A stretch of DNA of 14,125 bases from JANQUM01 sp047630355 (GTDB taxonomy: Bacteria; Bacteroidota; Bacteroidia; Cytophagales; Spirosomataceae). How positions within the stretch are numbered: position 1 is the first letter of the stretch; each line of letters begins with the position of its first letter. Both the position numbers and the translations under genes were made by a program. The DNA lies in the NCBI GenBank assembly GCA_047630355.1, contig JBLHXN010000086.1:1-14125 (forward strand). The letters are read 5' to 3'. The notes under the pieces were generated by a model that saw only the letters and a program-made list of their open reading frames with translations, made no database searches and was not told the origin of the DNA. Below, piece after piece: positions 1-6,993 of the stretch.

Positions 1-78
1 GTTATCATACTGCTTATAAATAAGAGTCTACGAAATAATTGCATGCGGGTTGAATCGTTAAATTGGTTGAGCAAGTTA

Positions 79-107
79 AACGAAAATGTCCTTTCGTTCG
101 TTTTTTT
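79..107 (+). terminator. Possible intrinsic terminator of an upstream gene
   Basis: AACGAAA (79-85) and TTTCGTT (92-98) form a 7-bp perfect stem around a 6-base loop, followed by CG and seven T's (101-107). This is the layout of a weak, AT-rich intrinsic terminator read on the plus strand, presumably ending a gene that lies left of the window. The stem is low in GC, so the call is tentative. Confidence 0.35.
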
Positions 108-128
108 ATCAACAAACCGCTCATTCTA

Positions 129-159
129 TTGCTTAGAATTAGTGATTTATATAGTTTTA
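129..159 (+). promoter_or_regulatory. Candidate Bacteroidota-type promoter for the AlbA_2 gene
   Basis: TTG at 129-131 is followed after 20 bases by TAGTTTTA (152-159), which matches the Bacteroidota -33 TTG / -7 TAnnTTTG layout except for A in place of the final G. It lies 23 bases before the ATG at 183, giving a short leader. The spacing fits, but one key base differs. Confidence 0.35.
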
Positions 160-182
160 AGAAAAAAAGTATCATTTAAGAA

Positions 183-860
183 ATGATTTTAGAATACAAA
201 CTTCCCCGCCTTTCAAAAATGACCCTTAGAGACTTAAAGTTTTTAGTCAAGCAAGGAGAGGGGCAACAAATGGAATTTAAGTTAAAGACAAATCACCCCG
301 AAAAAATAATTCGGGAAGTGGTGGCATTTGCTAATGCCGACGGCGGGAAATTGCTGATTGGCGTCAGCGATGACAAAGAAGTGAAGGGCTTGAAATTTGC
401 CGATGAAGACGAATACGTCCTGCAGAAATACATCACGAGGCACATTTATCCCGCAATTGATTACGAAATAGAACGCATTCGAACCGAAGGGGAAAAAGAA
501 GTCCTACTTTTTGAAATAAAACCGGGCACTGCAAAGCCGTATTACGTTGACTTAGAAGGAACTCCCGAAACTCGTAAAGCCTACGTACGGGCGGCAGACA
601 AATCCGTGCAGGCGAGCCGGGAAATACGAGAAATATTAAAAGGCAGACGGAAATCAAAAAACATCCGTTTTCAATTCGGTGACAAGGAAAAGCAACTTAT
701 GGAATATATTGACAACAACGGTTATATAACCGTCTCTGAATTTGCCGAGGTTGCCAAAATATCAAAACGTTCCGCTTCCCGAACGTTAATTCTGTTAGTA
801 CTGGGGAACGTACTAAAAGTACAAGCTCACGAAGAAGAAGACGTTTTTACACAAGTGTGA
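183..860 (+). CDS. Schlafen AlbA_2-domain putative DNA-binding / ATP-binding regulator with C-terminal winged helix
   Basis: This 225-residue protein carries an N-terminal Schlafen AlbA_2 domain (formerly divergent AAA-4). The family signature starts at GEGQQMEFK (25-33), continues through FANADGGKLLIGVSDD (49-64), and ends with YVRAADKSVQAS (134-145). A linker rich in Lys and Arg (154-162) leads to a C-terminal segment (about 165-225) that looks like a winged helix-turn-helix, with SKRSASRTL as the likely recognition helix. Proteins of this architecture are usually annotated as transcriptional regulators or ATP-binding proteins. Their ligands are mostly unknown, and the target cannot be read from this sequence. 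The ATG at 183 fits the promoter upstream; a second ATG at 219 (MTLRDLKF) would also keep the whole domain. It stands alone on its strand and ends 8 bases from the convergent pntB, so no functional link to the transhydrogenase is shown. Confidence 0.8.
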   Translation: MILEYKLPRLSKMTLRDLKFLVKQGEGQQMEFKLKTNHPEKIIREVVAFANADGGKLLIGVSDDKEVKGLKFADEDEYVLQKYITRHIYPAIDYEIERIRTEGEKEVLLFEIKPGTAKPYYVDLEGTPETRKAYVRAADKSVQASREIREILKGRRKSKNIRFQFGDKEKQLMEYIDNNGYITVSEFAEVAKISKRSASRTLILLVLGNVLKVQAHEEEDVFTQV

Positions 861-868
861 AAGCCTCA

Positions 869-2254
869 CTATATTTCTTTCATCTCACTAACTACTTTAG
901 CAACTGTCTGTTTCGCATCGCCAAATAGCATCAAGCAGTTTGGATAACCAAATAGCTCGTTTTCTATTCCTGCGTACCCTTTACCCATACTTCGTTTGCT
1001 CACAATTACGGTGCGGGCTTTGTCGACGTTTAGGATTGGCATCCCGAAAATCGGACTTTGGGGGTTTGTGCGGGCGGCGGGATTTACCACGTCGTTTGCT
1101 CCTACTACAAATACGATGTCTGTATTTGAGAAGTCGTCGTTGATTTCATCCATTTCTATTAACTTATCGTACGAAATATTGGCCTCTGCCAAAAGTACGT
1201 TCATGTGCCCAGGCATACGCCCCGCCACGGGGTGAATGGCAAACCGAAAATCAATACCACGCTTTTCGCATTGCTCGCTCAATTCGCGGATAGTATGTTG
1301 AGCCTGAGCTACCGCCATTCCGTAACCCGGAACAACAATCACAGAAGAAGCGGAATCGAATAACATTGCTGCTTCTTCTACGCCTACTTCTTTAACAATC
1401 ATCGCGGGGCCATCATCGCCTATAACAGATGGAGCTTGACCAAAACCACCAAGTAACACATTGATTAACGAGCGGTTCATGGCTTTGCACATAATCTGCG
1501 TTAGTATTATACCAGATGCCCCAACAAGTGCCCCCGACACTATAAGAACATTATTATTCAATACAAAACCAGTCGTACAAGCTGCCATTCCGGAGTAGGA
1601 GTTCAGCAGTGATATAACTACGGGCATATCCGCCCCGCCAATTGGAATCACCGTCAGGATTCCTAAAAGTAACGCGATGCCGATAAGGACGAAGAAATAA
1701 ATGGGATTGTCTTGGTTTGTTAAACCCACAATAGCTATCGCCACAGCCCCAAGAAGTAAAAGCAAATTAATCAAATGCTGTCCTTTGAACATTACGGAAC
1801 CTCCCGAAATTTTTCCGTTTAATTTCAGAAAAGCAATCATCGACCCTGAGAAGGTAAGCCCTCCGATAAAAATACTCAGAACCGCACTTACGCCAATTAT
1901 TGGTCCTACCTGAAAACCGTTTACTTGAGTTTGAAGCCAAAAGTCTGACATAGCAACGGCAAGCGATGCCATTCCGCCAAAACCATTGAACAGGGCGACC
2001 ATTTCAGGGATTTGGGTCATTTCGACTTTGCTCGCGGTATAAAGTCCGATTGCCGAACCAATAACAACGCAAATCAAAATATCGGTAAGGCTGATGGCAT
2101 CTACCTGAAAAACGGTTGCGGCTATTGCCACAAACATTCCGATTGAAGAGACGAGATTCCCGTTCCGGGCATCTTTAGTACGTCCCATCATTTTTATGCC
2201 AATGATAAAAAGTACCGAGGCAACTAAATAAGCTATTTGTATAAGTGGGTTCAT
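869..2254 (-). CDS. pntB: NAD(P) transhydrogenase subunit beta
   Basis: This is the beta subunit of proton-translocating transhydrogenase, which couples proton re-entry across the inner membrane to hydride transfer from NADH to NADP+. At 461 residues it matches the usual length. The N-terminal part (about 1-260) is the membrane domain dII, a series of hydrophobic helices with the family blocks GGADMPVVISLLNSYSG (206-222) and IMCKAMNRS (254-262). The C-terminal part is the NADP-binding domain dIII: VVPGYGMAVAQAQ (307-319), HPVAGRMPGHMNVLLAEA (341-358), MDEINDDF (368-375), VVGANDVVNPAA (383-394) and KRSMGKGYAG (420-429). The start chosen, MNPLIQ, lies 2 bases after the pntAB stop (TAAcgATG); the reading frame stays open upstream to 2389, but that stretch lies inside pntAB. 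Residue 90 is Asn where E. coli PntB has the proton-pathway His91. It is the last gene of the pntAA-pntAB-pntB operon. Confidence 0.96.
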   Translation of the reverse strand: MNPLIQIAYLVASVLFIIGIKMMGRTKDARNGNLVSSIGMFVAIAATVFQVDAISLTDILICVVIGSAIGLYTASKVEMTQIPEMVALFNGFGGMASLAVAMSDFWLQTQVNGFQVGPIIGVSAVLSIFIGGLTFSGSMIAFLKLNGKISGGSVMFKGQHLINLLLLLGAVAIAIVGLTNQDNPIYFFVLIGIALLLGILTVIPIGGADMPVVISLLNSYSGMAACTTGFVLNNNVLIVSGALVGASGIILTQIMCKAMNRSLINVLLGGFGQAPSVIGDDGPAMIVKEVGVEEAAMLFDSASSVIVVPGYGMAVAQAQHTIRELSEQCEKRGIDFRFAIHPVAGRMPGHMNVLLAEANISYDKLIEMDEINDDFSNTDIVFVVGANDVVNPAARTNPQSPIFGMPILNVDKARTVIVSKRSMGKGYAGIENELFGYPNCLMLFGDAKQTVAKVVSEMKEI

Positions 2255-2256
2255 CG

Positions 2257-2556
2257 TTATTTCTTCTTTTTGAACATTTTGAGCATTCGGTTGGTCACAG
2301 CGTAACCACCCACAACGTTGATGGTTGCCAAGATTAAGCCCAGCATTCCCAACCATTTGCTGACTGATGAATAACCGAGTTCGTTGCACGCTAAAATGCC
2401 CCCGACGATGGTGATTCCCGAAATGGCATTTGAACCCGACATCAACGGCGTATGTAAAGTGGGTGGTACTTTATTGATAAGCTCGAATCCCAAATAGCTC
2501 GCTAATACCAATATGTAAAGCAGAATAATGAGTGATTCTAATGAGACAGTGTGCAT
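2257..2556 (-). CDS. pntAB: NAD(P) transhydrogenase subunit alpha, membrane part (alpha2)
   Basis: This 99-residue protein corresponds to the membrane-spanning C-terminal part of the E. coli PntA chain, made here as a separate polypeptide. It has three hydrophobic segments (about 6-24, 45-60 and 66-86). The conserved loop PPTLHTPLMSGSNAISG (31-47) includes the family's invariant His35. The C-terminus is basic (MLKMFKKKK). Split alpha subunits are known from Rhodospirillum rubrum and Thermus thermophilus; the protein assembles with PntAA and PntB at the cytoplasmic membrane. The gene lies 68 bases after pntAA and 2 bases before pntB, so the last two are almost certainly co-translated. Confidence 0.94.
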   Translation of the reverse strand: MHTVSLESLIILLYILVLASYLGFELINKVPPTLHTPLMSGSNAISGITIVGGILACNELGYSSVSKWLGMLGLILATINVVGGYAVTNRMLKMFKKKK

Positions 2557-2624
2557 GTTTTACGATTATTAAGGTTTTATCTGATTGATTACGAAAAAAG
2601 CTGCTTCAACCTTTTGGTCAGACG

Positions 2625-3749
2625 TCACTTAGCTAAAATTGATTTTGTAAGTTCGTGAACCAGTTCACCTTTGTGGGTTATCAGGCAGCCTTTGGTTATT
2701 TCTTCGTCCATTTCCCACTTAAAAGATTCTTTATCAGCTAAGTGTAGTAATAAGGTAGAAATATTTGTGGCGTAGAGTTGACTTGCGTTTACGGGTAAAA
2801 GTGACGGCAGGTTCGATTCTCCAATAATGGTAACGCCGTGCTTTACAACGGTTTTATCTTTTTCTGCAAGTTCACAATTTCCGCCGGACGCAACTGCCAT
2901 ATCCACAATTACGGAGCCTGTTTTCATAGTTTTTACCATGTTTTCGGTTACTAAAACGGGGGCTTTTTTACCGATTACCAACGCAGTAGTAATTACCAGA
3001 TCGGCATCCTTGATTTTATCTTCGATGAGCGTTTTTTGTTTCGCCAAAAAATCAGCGGAAACTTCTTTGGCGTAACCACCTTCAACTGTCACGGCTTCTG
3101 CTCCTTCAACGGTCAGGAAACGTCCGCCCAGTGATTCCACCTGTTCCTTCGTTTCGGGGCGAACGTCTGATACTTCTACCACCGCACCGAGGCGTTTGGC
3201 GGTAGCGATTGCCTGTAAACCCGCAACTCCCGCCCCAAAAATCAATACCTTTGAAGGCGTGATTGTACCAGCGGCGGTCATCATTAACGGAAAGATTTTT
3301 CCAAGTGCGTTTGCCCCGAGCAAAACAGTTTTGTAGCCTGCCAAATTCCCCTGAGAGCTTAGAGCATCCATTTTTTGTGCCCGAGAAATCCGTGGAACGG
3401 CATCCATCGAGAAAGAGGTAATGTTCTTTTTCTTCAATACCTCCACAACTGATGGTATGGTGTAGGCATACATGAAAGAAATGATAACTGCCCCGTCTCT
3501 AATTTTTTCGGCTTCATTTATTGTTGGGGCATTTATCCTAAAAATTACGTCGGCTTGATAAATATCCGCGATGGCGACAATGGTCGCTCCAACCGCTTCA
3601 TACGCCGAATCGAGCATTGAAGAGCCTTCTCCTGCTCCGCTCTCCACCAAAACTTCAAAGCCTTTCTTGATAAGTAATTTTGCTACGTCGGGCGTTAATG
3701 CAACACGAGATTCATTTTCAAGGGATTCTTTTAAAACACCTATTTTCAT
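2625..3749 (-). CDS. pntAA: NAD(P) transhydrogenase subunit alpha, NAD(H)-binding part (alpha1)
   Basis: This 374-residue soluble domain dI of transhydrogenase binds NAD(H) and delivers hydride to dIII of PntB. The fold is shared with alanine dehydrogenase: KESLENESRVALTP (7-20) opens the first domain, and the nucleotide-binding Rossmann glycine motif is FGAGVAGLQA (171-180), followed by VSDVRP (193-198). The mobile-loop and active-site block SRAQKMDALSSQGNLAGY (122-139) is the transhydrogenase signature and argues against alanine dehydrogenase. No membrane segment is present; in the one-chain E. coli PntA the membrane part would follow, but here it is the next gene (pntAB). The first gene of the operon, it is preceded by a leader holding a 14-bp palindrome. 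The product helps set the NADPH supply for biosynthesis. Confidence 0.95.
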   Translation of the reverse strand: MKIGVLKESLENESRVALTPDVAKLLIKKGFEVLVESGAGEGSSMLDSAYEAVGATIVAIADIYQADVIFRINAPTINEAEKIRDGAVIISFMYAYTIPSVVEVLKKKNITSFSMDAVPRISRAQKMDALSSQGNLAGYKTVLLGANALGKIFPLMMTAAGTITPSKVLIFGAGVAGLQAIATAKRLGAVVEVSDVRPETKEQVESLGGRFLTVEGAEAVTVEGGYAKEVSADFLAKQKTLIEDKIKDADLVITTALVIGKKAPVLVTENMVKTMKTGSVIVDMAVASGGNCELAEKDKTVVKHGVTIIGESNLPSLLPVNASQLYATNISTLLLHLADKESFKWEMDEEITKGCLITHKGELVHELTKSILAK

Positions 3750-3781
3750 TGCGGAAAGATTTTGAAGTAATTGTTAGCGAC

Positions 3782-3795
3782 GGAGAAGCTTCTCC
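3782..3795. promoter_or_regulatory. 14-bp perfect palindrome in the pntAA leader
   Basis: GGAGAAGCTTCTCC is a perfect palindrome of two 7-base arms with no spacer, 33 bases upstream of the pntAA start codon. A symmetric site in this position could be an operator for a dimeric regulator. It could also fold as a short hairpin in the leader RNA, though without an unpaired loop it would have to open in the middle. No known regulator motif was recognised. Confidence 0.35.
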
Positions 3796-4164
3796 CGTTA
3801 AATAAAACTGGTCTTAAATAATTGAAGTTAGTATAAATTACTCGCTTGTAAAAATAAGGTAATGTTTCAAGATGCACAGTGATTTGAGGAATTAAGTAAC
3901 ATAGTGCTTAGCTTTGATAGATAGTGTCAATAAATATTAAATTAATTTGCCTGTACTACTATAGTTTAAAAATCGTTAGAATTACGAACTACGAGACGGC
4001 AGAATTGTTTTAAAAATTGTGCGAGGGTAATCAAATACCATCATATATTTAAAAATACAAACAAAAATAAACTTCGGTATAACCTGATAGTTATTAATTT
4101 AAGAACTCGTGAACTTGTACCGTTAAAGTATTTGCAACACAGTCCATACAACCCGAACCATTCG

Positions 4165-4172
4165 TATATTTG
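4165..4172 (+). promoter_or_regulatory. Candidate -7 promoter element for the secreted-protein gene
   Basis: TATATTTG exactly matches the Bacteroidota -7 consensus TAnnTTTG and lies 93 bases before the ATG at 4266. No TTG sits at the usual 17-23 base distance; the nearest upstream (4132-4134) is 30 bases away. It is the best match on this strand of the intergenic region. Confidence 0.4.
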
Positions 4173-4265
4173 TTGGGAATAAAATATATTAAACGGGTAT
4201 AACACCAAGTTGATTAATCAATAAGCCGTCTGAATAAATCCTTGAGCTTTTAATTCAATAAAAAA

Positions 4266-5009
4266 ATGAAAAAGGCATCTTTTATATATATACTGCTTCT
4301 TGGTTTTATAACCGCTGACGCTCAACGTATTCTGCCGCAAAAATGGATGGACGCTGCCAATGTTGGCGACCGTAATATTAGCGTCGGTAGTAATAACATG
4401 TTGTTCGGAACTCGTCAGTCCGATGTTGAAGGTGATTACTATTGGAACAAAGACTGGCAAACGGCAAACGTATATTTTTACACGCAAAAGTACGTTGGAG
4501 AAGGTGGGAAAATGGTCACGCTGGATAGCGTAAACAATATAGATTTACGTTTCGACATCTGGAATGACGTATTGGAATTCAACGATGCAAGTGGAATCAA
4601 AACCATTCCGGCAAAATACGTAAGTAATGTTATGACCAAGGGCAGCGATAATTCGGTCAATCAGTTTATCAATCCCAGAGAATTTGGGAAGACGGACGTA
4701 AAGGGCTTCTTTGAATTATTATCAACGGGTAAAAAAGGATTTCTATTAGCAAGCAAAGAAATCATAAAGCAAGCTCCAAATTACGTTCCCGCTTTAGGTG
4801 CCGGAAACCAGAATACCCAATTGGTAAAAAAAGACCATTACTATTGGTTTTCAGAAGGTAAGTTAAAAGAAGTAAAAGGAAAGAAAGACTATTTTGCACT
4901 GATGGCTCCTGACAAAAAACAAGTGGAAGTATTTGCCAAAAAGAATAAGTTAAGAGGCAAGTCTAAGGAAGACCTCAAGGCGATTGCTGATTATTACAAC
5001 CAACTTTAG
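4266..5009 (+). CDS. Secreted protein of unknown function
   Basis: I do not recognise this 247-residue protein. It starts with a clear type I signal peptide (KK followed by a hydrophobic core, residues 5-16) and a probable cleavage site after TADA (17-20), leaving Gln at the mature N-terminus. No lipobox Cys is present, so the product is expected in the periplasm or outside. The mature part is rich in aromatic, Lys and Asn residues. A segment of mixed beta character (about 70-120) is followed by a C-terminal half with many Lys residues (VKKDHYYWFSEGKLKEVKGKK, around 186-206) and an end resembling an amphipathic helix. The composition resembles small conserved hypothetical exported proteins of Cytophagales. 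It is a single-gene unit: a TAnnTTTG box lies upstream and a strong terminator follows 43 bases after its stop. Confidence 0.75.
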   Translation: MKKASFIYILLLGFITADAQRILPQKWMDAANVGDRNISVGSNNMLFGTRQSDVEGDYYWNKDWQTANVYFYTQKYVGEGGKMVTLDSVNNIDLRFDIWNDVLEFNDASGIKTIPAKYVSNVMTKGSDNSVNQFINPREFGKTDVKGFFELLSTGKKGFLLASKEIIKQAPNYVPALGAGNQNTQLVKKDHYYWFSEGKLKEVKGKKDYFALMAPDKKQVEVFAKKNKLRGKSKEDLKAIADYYNQL

Positions 5010-5031
5010 GGAATGGTTTGTTAAAAAATTA

Positions 5032-5039
5032 TAGATTTG
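5032..5039 (+). promoter_or_regulatory. TAnnTTTG box upstream of the terminator and argF'
   Basis: TAGATTTG matches the -7 consensus exactly. It lies between the stop codon of the secreted-protein gene and the hairpin at 5053-5082, so a transcript starting here would run through the hairpin before reaching the carbamoyltransferase at 5113. The nearest TTG (5018-5020) is only 11 bases away, too close for a normal -33. It may be chance in AT-rich DNA, or a promoter with an attenuating leader. Confidence 0.3.
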
Positions 5040-5052
5040 TATTCAATTTTAT

Positions 5053-5082
5053 CGCCCGTGCTTATTCAGTACGGGCGTTTTT
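5053..5082 (+). terminator. Strong intrinsic terminator after the secreted-protein gene
   Basis: CGCCCGT (5053-5059) pairs perfectly with ACGGGCG (5071-5077) across an 11-base loop and is followed directly by five T's. The stem is GC-rich in an AT-rich setting. It lies 43 bases after the stop at 5009 and 30 bases before argF'. Confidence 0.85.
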
Positions 5083-5112
5083 ATAAACCTCCTGCTAAAA
5101 TCATAGTTTTAA

Positions 5113-6063
5113 ATGAATCATTTCATTTCGCCTGCTGACGTAACTGATATCACACAACTCGTGAACGACGCCGCTCACTTAAAAGCAAACCCATACGGTT
5201 TTTCGGAATTAGGAAAAAACAAAACCATCGGGTTAATTTTCTTTAATTCGAGTTTGAGAACCCGTTTGAGTACCCAAAAGGCCGCCACAAATCTCGGTAT
5301 GAACGTCATTGTGATGAATGTAGATTCTGACGGCTGGCAACTCGAAATGAACGATGGAGTGATTATGGACGGCGATAAAGCAGAACACATTAGAGAAGCA
5401 GCGGCGGTGATTGGCCAATACTGTGATATTATTGGTGTTCGGGCATTTGCCGGATTAGAAAACCGCTATCAAGATTATCAGGAAACAGTAATGGATAAAT
5501 TTCGTACGTATGCTGGTGTGCCCATCATTAATCTGGAATCAGCGACCCGCCATCCTTGTCAATCGCTTACTGACTTGTTAACAATTCAAGAATTAAAAAC
5601 CGTTGAACGCCCTAAAATCGTGTTGACCTGGGCTCCTCACGTGAAAGCCCTACCGCAAGCGGTGGCAAATTCATTTGCCGAATGGGTAAATTTAACAGAC
5701 TACGAACTCACGATTGCAAACCCTGAAAAGTATAACCTCGCTCCCGAATTTGTGGGAAAAGCCAAAGTGATGCATAATCAGGAAGAAGCTTTTGCGGGAG
5801 CAGATATTATTTACACGAAGAACTGGTCGTCGTACGAGCATTACGGAGAAGTTTTGCCAGGTAATGGCGACTGGCGAATAACGGCTGAGAAAATGGCTTT
5901 GACAAACAATGCTAAGTTTATGCACTGCTTGCCCGTTCGGCGTGGATTAGTAGTGGAGGATGAAGTACTCGATAGTCCGAGTTCGGTGGTTATTCAACAA
6001 GCCGGAAACCGGGAGTGGGCAGCACAAGCTGTTATAAAACGCATTTTAGAAGGATTGGCTTAA
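5113..6063 (+). CDS. argF': N-succinylornithine carbamoyltransferase
   Basis: The enzyme transfers the carbamoyl group of carbamoyl phosphate to a blocked ornithine, giving N-succinylcitrulline in the Bacteroidota form of arginine synthesis. The 316 residues cover the whole family. The carbamoyl-phosphate loop is FNSSLRTR (44-51), HPCQ is at 147-150, and HCLPVRRG is at 271-278. The loop VIMDGDKAEH (83-92) is shared with N-acetyl- and N-succinylornithine enzymes and is unlike that of classical OTCase. Published work on the Xanthomonas and Bacteroides fragilis enzymes shows that one position decides the substrate: Glu gives N-acetylornithine use, while Pro, Ser, Val or Ala gives N-succinylornithine use. 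Here it is Ala90, so succinylornithine is inferred. Motifs such as LIFFNSSLRTRLSTQKAA also resemble the B. fragilis enzyme closely. It is followed after 16 bases by an M23 peptidase gene and is probably cotranscribed with it. Confidence 0.92.
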   Translation: MNHFISPADVTDITQLVNDAAHLKANPYGFSELGKNKTIGLIFFNSSLRTRLSTQKAATNLGMNVIVMNVDSDGWQLEMNDGVIMDGDKAEHIREAAAVIGQYCDIIGVRAFAGLENRYQDYQETVMDKFRTYAGVPIINLESATRHPCQSLTDLLTIQELKTVERPKIVLTWAPHVKALPQAVANSFAEWVNLTDYELTIANPEKYNLAPEFVGKAKVMHNQEEAFAGADIIYTKNWSSYEHYGEVLPGNGDWRITAEKMALTNNAKFMHCLPVRRGLVVEDEVLDSPSSVVIQQAGNREWAAQAVIKRILEGLA

Positions 6064-6079
6064 ATCCAAAAGCATCAAA

Positions 6080-6922
6080 ATGAAATCAACACCATTCGAT
6101 TTTCTGATTTTAGTGCTTTTTGCCATTGGTTTGATTTCGTGTAATGATGATTTGCCGCAAGAAAAGTTTGACCCTTTCCCTTTTAATCCTGAAGTGAGAG
6201 AGACTTCTGATAGCCTTTTTTTAGAATATGTTAATGAAGCTGCGTGTCCGGTTCAATTCAAAATTAATACAAGCTTTGCTGACTCAAAAGGAGCGTACGC
6301 CACCCGAAATCCGATAGTTGTGTTACCGTACGATACTTTAAGTTTGAAGTTTAAGAAACCGAATTTAACAGAAAAATCAGAACGCTACTTTTCGTTTAAA
6401 GGGTCTGTATTGGGAAACCCGGCGGAAGTAGATATTGATACTGCAACTCGTTATGCCTTTCCATTTCCGAAGGGATGGTGGTACAAAGTTATTCAAGGGT
6501 ATAACGGAAAATTCTCGCATCATTCTGACTATTCACGGCACGCCGTTGATTTCGCCTTATCCGTTGGTGATACCGTTTGTGCCGCCCGCGATGGAATTGT
6601 GGTAGGAGTTATAAAAGAATACAACGTAGGAGGAAAAGACCAAAAGTACCGCGATTACGCAAATTTCATTACGCTTTATCACAGTGATGGTACATTCACG
6701 CAGTACGTTCATTTAAAACAAAATGGAGCGTTCGTATCCGTAGGTGACACGGTAAAAATGTCTCAACCAATCGGTTTGGCAGGAATGACGGGCTTCACTT
6801 CTATTCCGCACCTGCATTTTAATACATTGATTCCCAAAATAAACGGAGTGATTAGCTTTCCCGTTAAGTTTTTTCAAATCGAAGGGAAAAAGCTTAAAAA
6901 GGGAATGAAAGTAGGGCATTGA
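6080..6922 (+). CDS. M23-family metallopeptidase lipoprotein
   Basis: This 280-residue lipoprotein starts with a type II signal peptide ending in lipobox LISC (Cys21), so it should be anchored in the inner or outer membrane facing the periplasm. Residues about 35-125 form a beta-rich, lineage-specific region. Residues about 135-262 are an M23 (lysostaphin/LytM-like) domain, a fold that cuts peptidoglycan cross-bridges or has lost activity in some members. Visible motifs are FSHHSDYSRHAVDFAL (146-160), AARDGIVVGV (168-177), YVHLKQNG (209-216) and IPHLHFN (242-248). His244 and His246 form the HxH pair, and His211 is the likely catalytic His. The first metal site is not the usual HxxxD: the spacing to Asp157 would need His147 or His154. 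Function is probably cell-wall remodelling. The gene is linked to argF' by 16 bases, without an obvious functional reason. Confidence 0.87.
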   Translation: MKSTPFDFLILVLFAIGLISCNDDLPQEKFDPFPFNPEVRETSDSLFLEYVNEAACPVQFKINTSFADSKGAYATRNPIVVLPYDTLSLKFKKPNLTEKSERYFSFKGSVLGNPAEVDIDTATRYAFPFPKGWWYKVIQGYNGKFSHHSDYSRHAVDFALSVGDTVCAARDGIVVGVIKEYNVGGKDQKYRDYANFITLYHSDGTFTQYVHLKQNGAFVSVGDTVKMSQPIGLAGMTGFTSIPHLHFNTLIPKINGVISFPVKFFQIEGKKLKKGMKVGH

Positions 6923-6928
6923 CTATAA

Positions 6929-6968
6929 TAAAAGCCCCTTCTCCGAATATTCAGAAAAGAGGCTTTTA
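6929..6968. terminator. Bidirectional terminator between convergent genes
   Basis: TAAAAGCC (6929-6936) and GGCTTTTA (6961-6968) are perfect 8-bp complements. Further partial pairing lies inside, around the palindrome GAATATTC (6944-6951). T-rich sequence follows on both strands. The hairpin is placed to end the peptidase gene (stop at 6922) from the left and the FKBP gene (end at 6994) from the right. Confidence 0.75.
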
Positions 6969-6993
6969 TCATTTTATTCTAAACAGAAACAAA

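Larger units (their letters stand above)
3750..4265. other. 516-base gene-free region between divergent pntAA and a secreted-protein gene
   Basis: No open frame with coding character was found on either strand. The stretch is AT-rich and must hold the promoters of two divergent genes. It contains a 14-bp palindrome near pntAA and a TAnnTTTG box at 4165 facing the plus-strand gene. On the minus strand TATTTTTG occurs at 4062-4069 (plus-strand CAAAAATA), 313 bases before pntAA; it matches the -7 motif but has no TTG at the right distance. A closer minus-strand TATTTTTA at 3849-3856 misses the final G. No tRNA or recognisable riboswitch was seen. Confidence 0.6.

Noticed and set aside
2255..2389. 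Open frame extending pntB by 45 residues upstream of MNPLIQ
   Set aside because: The extension lies inside pntAB on the same strand, reads as a non-hydrophobic shadow sequence, and homologous PntB proteins begin at the first membrane helix.
2625..3749. Reading the first pnt gene as alanine dehydrogenase
   Set aside because: The RAQKMDALSSQ loop and the two following membrane-subunit genes identify it as transhydrogenase alpha1.
4218..4487. Minus-strand open frame of 89 codons over the secreted-protein gene
   Set aside because: It lies antisense to a gene with a clear signal peptide, and its own translation shows no family features.
5113..6063. Reading the carbamoyltransferase as classical ornithine or aspartate carbamoyltransferase
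   Set aside because: The VIMDGDKAEH loop and the NSSLRTR carbamoyl-phosphate motif belong to the acyl-ornithine group, not to either classical enzyme.
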